Part shown: positions 57,708 to 64,000 of the stretch, in pieces
Position numbering within the stretch: position 1 is the stretch's first letter
Layout of the letters: each line of letters starts with the position of its first letter
NCBI GenBank assembly: GCA_020634515.1
Contig: JACKBL010000010.1
Coordinates: forward strand, 116,425 to 180,424
Length of the DNA: 64,000 bases
Source of the DNA: Ardenticatenales bacterium
GTDB lineage: Bacteria; Chloroflexota; Anaerolineae; Promineifilales; Promineifilaceae
Direction of reading: 5' to 3'
The notes under the pieces: model-generated
Told to the model about the DNA's origin: nothing
Database searches by the model: none
Seen by the model: only the letters and a program-made list of their open reading frames with translations
Translations under genes and position numbers: made by a program

Positions 57708-59927
57708 TCAAGCCAGGGCGCTTTCATTGCCGGAATCACGGACAAAAATACAGGAACTATGGAGGGTCTGGACAGCGCGCTGGATGAAGGCCACATCTGG
57801 CTGGTCGGGCAGTCCGAGAACGGTGAGGTCGGCATCGGGGGCGGCGGGGAGGGCTTCCCAGAAGTCTCCGGTGAAGAGGGCGATTTGCGTTGATGCCGGC
57901 ATTCTACTCAACCGCACCAAATCCCGTAAGAAAACCTCTCCCCTGGCCTTCGTCTCCTCATCCGCCACCACCATGCACAACCGGATATACCCCTTCCAAT
58001 TCCGCGAAATCTGGTACGCCAACAGCACCCCCAGGTCCAGATTACTCATCCGCAGCCCCAGTTCCCACGCCGGCCCCTGCTCGCGCACCCACACATTTAT
58101 CGACTGCTCGCGCCCCAAATCAATCACCGGATGCCGCCAAAAAAGCACCGTGCCAATCTGGTAAGCCGTCACTTTGGGCAGCAAATCCAGCACCGGCGCC
58201 AGATTATTCGCCCCGGCCAGCGGCAGAAACAAGATATTGGGGCGGAAAAAAGCGGAGCTAAGCACCTCCGTGGCCGCGCGTACGCCATCACCGAACGCCT
58301 CCGCTTCCAGCAGCGTCGTACGCGCAAAGACGCGGTCCACGGCAAAAGAGCGCGTCAGGTCCTGCAACGCCGCCAACCGTTCCCGCTCCCCCGGCGGATA
58401 AATGCCCAGAACATAGATGGAGCCTTGCGGCACGGTCATGGCCCGCAAGAAGCGATAACTGCCCACCAGTTCATCGGCGGAGGGGACGGGAATGAGGATG
58501 CTGGGTTTCCAGGTACGCTCGGGGGCGGCGGGCATATGGCTGGCCATTTCCGCCGCCCATTCGGCAAAGGTGAGGAAAAGGCCACTGCGCACGTCTTCCC
58601 AGGGGGTTTGCAGTTGGCGATGCTGCAAATAGGCGTAGATGCCCAGGGTGAGGATAATCGCCACGATGCTGAAGGTGGCGTTGGTGAGGAGCATCACGAA
58701 CAGACAGCTAATGAGGCCAATGAAGGGAACGAGGCGTGGCAGGGAAAATGTGGGGCGGAAGCTAACCATGCCCAGTGTCTGTTCCAGGAGGACGACGGCG
58801 TTGAGCATGGCATAAGTGAGGAGGAAGAACATGGTGATCAGGGGCGCAATGGCGTCCAGTCCCCCGGAAAACAGGGCAAACGTCATGGCTACAAAGACGA
58901 TGAGGGCGGTGGCGATGGTCGCCTGGCGCGGGTCGCCTTGATCAGTCTGGCGGGCGAAGAAGCCACCAAAGGGGAGGACGCCGTGGAAGCCGAGGGCTTG
59001 CATCACGCGCGGCGCGGCGACGAGGGAACCCAGGGCAGAGGAGAAGGTAGCTCCGAGAATGCCGGCAATAATCGCCCAACCAAAAAACGCCTTGTCCACC
59101 ATAATCGTCAGATTACTCACCAATTCTTGCGGCGAGGCCACCCGCGCCAGCCAGTAAGCCAGCAGCAAATAGATGACCAGCGTCAAACCAATCGCCGACA
59201 TCGTCCCTTGTGGAATGCCGCGGCGCGGATCCCGCAAACTGCCGCTCATGCTAATGCCGGCCATGATGCCCGTCACCGCCGGGAAGAAAATGGCAAACGT
59301 GCCCCAAAAATCACGATCGGCAAACGCGCCCCACAATTGCGGCGTAAACGCCATGCCCACGCGCCCGGCAATGGCAAAACTGCCCAGAAAAACGGAAAAA
59401 AGGGAAAAGCCAACGATGATCAGAATGAAAATCTGCACGCGCACCGCCAACTGCGCGCTGGTGTAGGCAATGGTGAAGACGAGGAAGAAGGTAACATACA
59501 GAATGATCCAGGTGGGCGCATTCGGGAAAATCCGCTGGATGCCCTCGGTGAAGGCAAAAATGTACAGCGCGGTAGAAACCGCCTGCGCCAAAAACAGCGG
59601 CAGGCCAATGCTCCCCCCAACCTCCAGCCCCAAGGATTGCGAGATGATGGAGAAAGCGCCCCCCGCGCCCACGCGGATATTGGTGGCGATCGAGGAAACG
59701 GAGAGTCCCGTGCTGACCGTGATCACGTGCGCCAATAGAATAATCAGCAGCGCCCCGCCCAGGCCGGCATTGCCCACAACCCATCCCTCACGCAAATACA
59801 TGATCGCGCCCAGGATGGTGAGGACTGTAGGTACAAAGACGCCCGTGAAAGTACCGAATTTATTGTCGCCGCCATCCGCAACGCGCAGAGAATTAGACCG
59901 GGCAACCAGTTGTCGCAACCTGAACAT
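57708..59927 (-). CDS. Cation-chloride-cotransporter-like amino acid/ion permease
   Basis: A 739-residue APC-superfamily transporter resembling SLC12 cation-chloride cotransporters. The N-terminal signature GVFVPTVLTILGAIMYLREGWVVGNAGLGG parallels the first helices of that family; about 12 TM helices run to residue 430 (including GIMAGISMSGSLRDPRRGIPQGTMSAI). A soluble C-terminal domain of about 270 residues (PSILIPVPSADELVGSYRFL; LFWRHPVIDLG; LFTGDFWEALPAAP) is cytosolic. Bacterial members may move K+, Na+, Cl- or amino acids; the ion set is not evident. ATG 59927 has GCAGGAG upstream; promoter at 59993-60021. Confidence 0.87.
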   Translation of the reverse strand: MFRLRQLVARSNSLRVADGGDNKFGTFTGVFVPTVLTILGAIMYLREGWVVGNAGLGGALLIILLAHVITVSTGLSVSSIATNIRVGAGGAFSIISQSLGLEVGGSIGLPLFLAQAVSTALYIFAFTEGIQRIFPNAPTWIILYVTFFLVFTIAYTSAQLAVRVQIFILIIVGFSLFSVFLGSFAIAGRVGMAFTPQLWGAFADRDFWGTFAIFFPAVTGIMAGISMSGSLRDPRRGIPQGTMSAIGLTLVIYLLLAYWLARVASPQELVSNLTIMVDKAFFGWAIIAGILGATFSSALGSLVAAPRVMQALGFHGVLPFGGFFARQTDQGDPRQATIATALIVFVAMTFALFSGGLDAIAPLITMFFLLTYAMLNAVVLLEQTLGMVSFRPTFSLPRLVPFIGLISCLFVMLLTNATFSIVAIILTLGIYAYLQHRQLQTPWEDVRSGLFLTFAEWAAEMASHMPAAPERTWKPSILIPVPSADELVGSYRFLRAMTVPQGSIYVLGIYPPGERERLAALQDLTRSFAVDRVFARTTLLEAEAFGDGVRAATEVLSSAFFRPNILFLPLAGANNLAPVLDLLPKVTAYQIGTVLFWRHPVIDLGREQSINVWVREQGPAWELGLRMSNLDLGVLLAYQISRNWKGYIRLCMVVADEETKARGEVFLRDLVRLSRMPASTQIALFTGDFWEALPAAPDADLTVLGLPDQPDVAFIQRAVQTLHSSCIFVRDSGNESALA

Positions 59928-59992
59928 GGATACTCCTGCGTAGACACCTCGTAGGGGGCGTTCCCAACTCGCCATTTTCGTCGGACATTTGA

Positions 59993-60021
59993 ATCATACC
60001 GTATAAGAAACAGGTTGTCAT
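59993..60021 (-). promoter_or_regulatory. Sigma70-type promoter of the permease gene
   Basis: Minus strand ATGACA (60021-60016), 17-bp spacer, TATGAT (59998-59993), about 65 bases before the permease ATG. Back to back with the FHA promoter. Confidence 0.65.
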
Positions 60022-60043
60022 CTATCACCTTACAGCGCGTTCA

Positions 60044-60072
60044 TTGACAAATCCCGCCCTGAATTCTATACT
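60044..60072 (+). promoter_or_regulatory. Sigma70-type promoter of the FHA-protein gene
   Basis: Consensus -35 TTGACA (60044-60049), 17-bp spacer, TATACT (60067-60072), about 66 bases before the ATG. The best -35 in the window. Confidence 0.8.
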
Positions 60073-60138
60073 GCCAACGGTTGCGACATCAATACACGGG
60101 GTGTGTCCACTTAAATAGATCAGATAGCAGGATTTTTT

Positions 60139-60843
60139 ATGAATGGCATTTCAGCCCGGCTGGTGATACAGGCCGGTCCTAAAGCAGGGCAGATTATCAA
60201 TGTCGGCGCGTCGGTACTCTCGTTTGGGCGAGAGTCTAACAACGATGTTATTTTCAGCGACCCGGAAATCTCGCGTCGCCATGCTCGTTTGATGTCTCAG
60301 GGAGATGGCTATGCGCTGGAAGACCTGAACAGCACCAACGGCACATTTGTTAACGGGCAACCCGTGCATGGCCGGGTGGCGCTGTACCATGGAGATGTGA
60401 TTAAACTGGGGGAAAGCGTACAATTTCTCTTTGAGCAACCAACGGCTGCGCCTACAGGAGGGCACACCCGCCCATCGCCGGTTCACGATACGCCCGTGGA
60501 TTTGCCGGCACTTCCCCACCCCGGAACCATGCCCTCACGTCCGCCGGATCTGGACCCGCTGGTGCAGGCGAGTATGGCATATCAGGCGCCGCCATCTCCG
60601 TATCGTGGCATGCCTTTGGATGTGGACATGCCCGCGCCGCCACCTGCGGCGGCCCCACCTGCTCCGCCAGTGGAGTCGCCTGCCGCGCCGCGCCGCCGCC
60701 GTCCCTGGCTGACGTGTGCGGTGGTGGCGCTGGTGTTGCTGGCGTTGTGTACGGCAACGGTGTTCTGGCTGGATGCGTACCACCCGGATACTCTGTATCG
60801 ACCGTTGGAGCCGTTGTTTCGCTTGCTGGGCTTGATGAATTGA
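60139..60843 (+). CDS. FHA-domain protein with C-terminal membrane helix
   Basis: A 234-residue protein with an N-terminal forkhead-associated domain (about 5-100) that binds phosphothreonine peptides. Key elements are LSFGRESNNDVIFSDPEISRRHARL (Gly-Arg at 30-31, Ser45, Arg-His at 47-48) and LEDLNSTNGTFVNGQPV. A Pro/Ala-rich linker (about 105-185) leads to a TM helix (about 189-207, CAVVALVLLALCTATVFWL) and a short external tail. Such proteins relay Ser/Thr kinase signals; no kinase lies nearby. AGGA precedes the ATG. It is convergent with the M1 peptidase, 2 bases between stops. Confidence 0.93.
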   Translation: MNGISARLVIQAGPKAGQIINVGASVLSFGRESNNDVIFSDPEISRRHARLMSQGDGYALEDLNSTNGTFVNGQPVHGRVALYHGDVIKLGESVQFLFEQPTAAPTGGHTRPSPVHDTPVDLPALPHPGTMPSRPPDLDPLVQASMAYQAPPSPYRGMPLDVDMPAPPPAAAPPAPPVESPAAPRRRRPWLTCAVVALVLLALCTATVFWLDAYHPDTLYRPLEPLFRLLGLMN

Positions 60844-60845
60844 CG

Positions 60846-62354
60846 TCAGGGCAGCCATTGGGCGAAGAAGGGGGTGAGGGAAATGCCGGCATACTCCTCC
60901 ATCACCGCCTGAAATTGCGCCTGCGACGCCACCCCGCCGCCATACCGGGCAAAATAAGCGCGCAAGCCGCCGAAGAAAGCCTCGTCCCCCACGGTCTGGC
61001 GCAGCGCGTGCGCCAACATCGCCCCTTTGAAGTACGTTTCATAGCCAAACAGCGAAGCTGGCGGGGGATTGGACAGCGCGTAGCCGTTCCCATTTTCCTC
61101 TACCCTTGCGGCCACGCCCGCCATCTCCAATTCCAGCCCCTCCGGATCATCCCGATTCTCCCACATGATCTGCACGTAAGTGGCAAACCCCTCGTTGCGC
61201 CACATTTCGCCCCAGGAGTCCAGGCTGACCCAATCGCCAAACCACATGTGGGCCATTTCATGCACCATCGTGCGCCGGCCAATCATCTGCGTGGAAAGCA
61301 ACACCAGCGACTGCGTTTCCATGGACACGCCGGGTAGATTGACGGTGACGTAACCATACGTCTCAAATGGATAGGGGCCAAATAGCGCGCTCATCCAGGC
61401 CAGGGCGGCTTCATTGATGCCGGCATACGCATCAAACGCCGCCACCGCATCCGGGAAGAGATAACTCCGCAGGGGCACGCCATTGTCCGCCACGCTCTCG
61501 CGCAACACATAGTTGCCCACGGCCACCGTCGCCAGGTACGTGGCCATCGGGTAATTGTGTTCCCAGACAAAGCGCGTTTGCGCGTCCAGGTCCACCGTTT
61601 CCACCAGTTCCCCGTTTGCCACGGCGGTCAGCCCGGTGGGAACCGTCAGTTCCAGGCGGAACGTCGCTTTGTCTCGCGGATGGTCGTTGGCCGGGAACCA
61701 GGCGCGCGCCCCGTCCGGCTCGGAAAAAGCAAACAGGGAGCCATCTCCCGGAAAGACAAAGCCGAGGGAGTCGGCGGCGGGAATGTAGGGGGAGTGGAAG
61801 GGGCGCGGCTCGCCGCGATAGGCGACGGTGATGGTAAACGGCGCTCCGGCCAACCGGCCAAATGGGAGGTCGATGATGATTTTGCGGTCGGTGCGGGTGT
61901 AGGATGCCGGCATTCCGTCCACCAACAGCGACGTCATCTCAAAACCAATAAAGTCAAGCGACAACTGCCGCAGCGGGTCCACCGTACTCTCCGCCTCAAT
62001 CACCGTCTCCCCCATAACATAAGGCGTCGCCGGGTCCAGCGTGAAACGGAGCGTATAGCGCCGCACGTCATACCCCCGGTTGCCCAATTCAGGCATATAA
62101 GGATCGCCAATACCGCGCGGGTCATCGCCCGTGGGCGCAGGCGTGGCCGTCTCTTCCGGCAACGCGGTCGCGGTGGGCGTGGCGACGACCAGCGTGGGCG
62201 TGCTACGCGGAGGTAGCGCGGTCGGCGACGAGACGAGGGGCGCAACGGTCATCGTTGGCGGCGGCGCGGCGCGCAGGTTGCAGGCCAACGCCAACACCAC
62301 CAACGGCAAAACCACCAACAACAGTCCGCGATAACACTTTCTTGTTGTTTGCAT
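60846..62354 (-). CDS. M1-family metallopeptidase lipoprotein
   Basis: A 502-residue zinc aminopeptidase-like protein anchored by lipidation. Signal peptide with lipobox LALAC (Cys25), a Thr/Pro-rich tether (about 30-80), an N-terminal beta domain (90-290) and the catalytic domain with HEMAH (365-369) and the third ligand Glu388 in WRNEGFATY, i.e. HExxH-x18-E. The usual GxMEN exopeptidase motif is replaced by GVSMETQS, so classical aminopeptidase specificity is uncertain. The protein is shorter than full M1 enzymes and lacks the C-terminal HEAT-like domain. GGAGG precedes ATG 62354. Confidence 0.92.
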   Translation of the reverse strand: MQTTRKCYRGLLLVVLPLVVLALACNLRAAPPPTMTVAPLVSSPTALPPRSTPTLVVATPTATALPEETATPAPTGDDPRGIGDPYMPELGNRGYDVRRYTLRFTLDPATPYVMGETVIEAESTVDPLRQLSLDFIGFEMTSLLVDGMPASYTRTDRKIIIDLPFGRLAGAPFTITVAYRGEPRPFHSPYIPAADSLGFVFPGDGSLFAFSEPDGARAWFPANDHPRDKATFRLELTVPTGLTAVANGELVETVDLDAQTRFVWEHNYPMATYLATVAVGNYVLRESVADNGVPLRSYLFPDAVAAFDAYAGINEAALAWMSALFGPYPFETYGYVTVNLPGVSMETQSLVLLSTQMIGRRTMVHEMAHMWFGDWVSLDSWGEMWRNEGFATYVQIMWENRDDPEGLELEMAGVAARVEENGNGYALSNPPPASLFGYETYFKGAMLAHALRQTVGDEAFFGGLRAYFARYGGGVASQAQFQAVMEEYAGISLTPFFAQWLP

Positions 62355-62418
62355 TCTGCCTCCAAGTAAAGTAAAACGGACGTCACTGCTCAGCCGACGA
62401 GTACATGTACCCACAAAC

Positions 62419-62453
62419 CTTCCCGGAAGCTCACTGAACCAGCTTCCGAGAAG
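62419..62453. repeat. CTTCCCGGAAGCT inverted-repeat element, copy F (35 bp)
   Basis: Left end CTTCCCGGAAGCT (62419-62431), right end AGCTTCCGAGAAG (62441-62453, one mismatch), 9-base loop. The left flank ACATGTACCCACAAAC matches that of copy A. Confidence 0.8.
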
Positions 62454-62473
62454 ATCGGAAACCATCAGGCCCC

Positions 62474-63700
62474 ATGATGCTTCCCCTCAAGCCCAGTCTC
62501 CGTCCTCTCGATTTTCAACCGGTCTTTCATCAAGGTCAGCGGATGTGGATGCTGCGCGATCCTTTGCGTTTGAGTCCACGGCAACTGTTTATGCCGGCGG
62601 AACTCACCCCATTGCTCATTCTCTGTGATGGTACGCGCACGCTGCCGCAAATTCACCAGGCATTTTGCGACCACCTCGGCTTTCCCGTTCCCTTCGCCAT
62701 CGTCAGCGACACCTTGCGCCAGTTTGACGAGGCGTGCCTGTTGCAAAACGAGCGGGCGCAGACGGCGCGGGAGCGGTTGCTGCAACAATATCGCGCCCAG
62801 CCATTCCGCCCGCCCGCGCTGGCGGGACCTGGTTATCCCGCGGATCCCGCGACCTTGCGCACCTATTTTGCCGCATTTGCGGTGGCGGACAAGGCGGAGG
62901 ATGTGGGAATGCCGGCATGGGCCGGACGCGGCCTCATCTCCCCCCACATTGATTACCCCCGGGGCGGTCATGTCTATGCGAAAACATGGGCGCGCGCCGC
63001 CGCCGCCGCCCGCGCCGCCGACCTCGTCCTCATCCTGGGCACGGACCACAACGGCGGGCAAGCCATCACCCTCACGCAAAAGCCCTACGCCACCCCGTTT
63101 GGCGTGCTGCCCACCGACACCGCCTTGATCAACGAACTGGCGGCGGCGGTGGGCGAGGATGTGGCCTTTGCCGATGAACTGCATCATCGCCAGGAGCATT
63201 CCGTGGAGCTATCGGCGGTGTGGCTGCACTACACGCTGGGCGACCGGGAACCGCCGCCCATGATTCCCATCCTGGTGGGGTCGTTTCACCATTTTGTGCA
63301 AAATGGGGGGCATCCGGCGCAAGACGCACGGCTGAACCGGTTTGTGGCCGCGCTCCAGCGGCTGACGGCGGGCAAAAAGGTGCTGGCGGTGGCGTCGGTG
63401 GACCTGGCGCACATGGGGCCGAATTTTGGCGACGATTTTGTGATGGATGAGCCACGCCGGGCGGCGCTGGCGGAGAGTGACGGACGCTTGATGGCGGCGA
63501 TTATGGCGGGGGATGCGGCGGGGTTTTATGGGGAAAATGCCGGCATTCAAGACCGCCATCGCATCTGTGGTTTCGCCCCCATCTACCTGCTGCTGCGCTA
63601 CCTGGAAACCACCCGGGGCCAGCAGGTCGCCTACCAGCACTGCCCCGCCGATACCGAAGACAACTCCCTCGTCTCCATCTGCGGCATCCTCCTGGCGTAG
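62474..63700 (+). CDS. AmmeMemoRadiSam system protein B (MEMO1-like) with N-terminal extension
   Basis: A 408-residue MEMO-family protein. The MEMO core starts near residue 150 (GLISPHIDYPRGGHVYAKTW) and contains VLILGTDHNGG, HHRQEHSVELSAVWL, IPILVGSF, VASVDLAHMGPNFGD and the C-terminal ADTEDNSLVSICGILL. MEMO proteins have His/Asp metal-type sites and usually co-occur with AMMECR1 and a radical-SAM protein; neither partner is in this window, at least up to the edge. The first about 140 residues (LRLSPRQLFMPAELTPLLILCDGTRTLPQIHQAF) are an additional domain resembling PqqD-like peptide chaperones in feel, but I cannot confirm that. Biochemical function unknown. Confidence 0.9.
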   Translation: MMLPLKPSLRPLDFQPVFHQGQRMWMLRDPLRLSPRQLFMPAELTPLLILCDGTRTLPQIHQAFCDHLGFPVPFAIVSDTLRQFDEACLLQNERAQTARERLLQQYRAQPFRPPALAGPGYPADPATLRTYFAAFAVADKAEDVGMPAWAGRGLISPHIDYPRGGHVYAKTWARAAAAARAADLVLILGTDHNGGQAITLTQKPYATPFGVLPTDTALINELAAAVGEDVAFADELHHRQEHSVELSAVWLHYTLGDREPPPMIPILVGSFHHFVQNGGHPAQDARLNRFVAALQRLTAGKKVLAVASVDLAHMGPNFGDDFVMDEPRRAALAESDGRLMAAIMAGDAAGFYGENAGIQDRHRICGFAPIYLLLRYLETTRGQQVAYQHCPADTEDNSLVSICGILLA

Positions 63701-63792
63701 CCCGCGCCGCACCTCCGCTGGCATACAAACAACAACAACGAAAGCCTTTGTGTCGGTTGTTTCTTGCAGCCGGGTGGCGCGGTAGGTGGGAG

Positions 63793-64000
63793 ATGCCGGC
63801 ATGGGGGAGTATGCCGGCATTCTTACTCGTTGCAGATGTCATAACCGTCTTGCCAGACTACTCCTTGTGTCTTGTGTATGACAGAGTGAAAAGAGGCGTT
63901 TGGGAAATTCAAGTTCTTGATGGTGGATCTGCGATTATTAATGCACGTGTTCGCGAACAATTTGGGTCTTCAGCAAATTATGGAATGATATACCAATACG
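63793..64000 (+). CDS. Partial hypothetical protein (DUF2442-like start), cut by the window edge
   Basis: An open frame of at least 69 codons running off the right edge with no stop. It begins at ATG 63793 or 63811, each inside a copy of the ATGCCGGCAT palindrome, with AGGTGGGAG before the first. The translated stretch LLVADVITVLPDYSLCLVYD recalls DUF2442 proteins, some of which act as antitoxin-like partners, but the similarity is weak. From about 63830 the base composition is clearly AT-richer than the preceding gene, suggesting a different origin. More sequence to the right is needed to name it. Confidence 0.45.
   Translation, partial: MPAWGSMPAFLLVADVITVLPDYSLCLVYDRVKRGVWEIQVLDGGSAIINARVREQFGSSANYGMIYQY

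Larger units (their letters stand above)
981..63819. repeat. Highly iterated palindrome TGCCGGCA (core of ATGCCGGCAT), 73 copies
   Basis: Hand-counted start positions of the 8-mer include 981, 1299, 1831, 3474, 3734, 5123, 6782, 7162, 8257, 9044, 9299, 9584, 10594, 10777, 12565, 13760, 13828, 13866, 14928, 16832, 18666, 19228, 20675, 22399, 22791, 23326, 24460, 24568, 26731, 27398, 27551, 30046, 32253, 32516, 34187, 34248, 34278, 35615, 36103, 37458, 37902, 39148, 40210, 41086, 41373, 41488, 41749, 42655, 42718, 43138, 44898, 45373, 45765, 45844, 46514, 47620, 49757, 51266, 51709, 53544, 54349, 57232, 57428, 57894, 59060, 60503, 60884, 61418, 61905, 62910, 63538, 63794 and 63812. Most lie in genes, often read as Ala-Gly-Ile (NAGI). 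Around 27 extend to the full ATGCCGGCAT. The total may be off by a few. Confidence 0.9.

Noticed and set aside
58131..59738. 535-codon plus-strand frame opposite the cotransporter gene
   Set aside because: Composition is polar and repetitive with no hydrophobic or domain pattern; the opposite strand encodes a clear multi-helix transporter.

Overview
The window is a gene-dense, GC-rich chromosomal stretch that reads as Chloroflexota (Anaerolineae/Caldilineae-like). Supporting signs are lipoproteins and secreted proteins with Thr/Pro-rich tails, a complex I locus with two NuoM subunits, Shine-Dalgarno starts with many ATGA/TGATG overlaps, and sigma70-type promoters. The phylum call is inference; no rRNA or other marker settles it.

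Layout. 1-8.8 kb (minus): membrane arm of complex I, nuoA-H-J-K-L-M-M-N (nuoN runs off the left edge), with its promoter and a divergent promoter for panB. 9.1-14.4 kb: pantothenate/CoA genes panB-panE-panC and coaX, interrupted by a convergent secreted protein. 15-19.4 kb: orphan response regulator, metallophosphoesterase, MazG-like hydrolase, GAPDH and a membrane-anchored YvcK. 19.7-25.7 kb: mtnA with CDP-sugar genes, then a membrane class III nucleotide cyclase. 26.6-31.1 kb: sugar-type ABC transporter without its ATPase. 31.2-35.7 kb: inositol-phosphatase-like gene and a serine cluster (serB-like, class V aminotransferase, serA). 35.8-38.1 kb: two glycosyltransferases. 38.9-43.7 kb: a 1599-residue secreted PQQ-sugar-dehydrogenase-like mosaic. 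44-48.3 kb: DsbA-like/VKOR pair, CBS protein, alanine dehydrogenase, CoA-transferase. 48.4-52.6 kb (minus): jag, yidC, beta-propeller lipoprotein, yidD, rnpA, rpmH. 52.7 kb: a selenocysteine tRNA. 53-60 kb: small secreted peptide, methyltransferase, two TM/coiled-coil proteins with Thr/Pro tails, and a cation-chloride-cotransporter-like permease. 60-64 kb: FHA protein, M1 peptidase lipoprotein, AmmeMemoRadiSam protein B, and the start of an AT-richer gene cut by the right edge.

Two large-scale patterns stand out. First, the palindrome TGCCGGCA (often ATGCCGGCAT) occurs 73 times by hand count, about one per 0.9 kb, against roughly two expected. It repeatedly sits where the + strand switches from G-rich (5' side) to C-rich (3' side), whatever the direction of the host gene. 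Second, intergenic gaps are packed with short inverted-repeat families, including an identical 106-bp pair in opposite orientation flanking 3.3 kb. The complex I locus also has an extra NuoM that lacks the conserved pumping lysine and a NuoL whose lateral helix is about 26 residues too long, consistent with a four-pump complex I.
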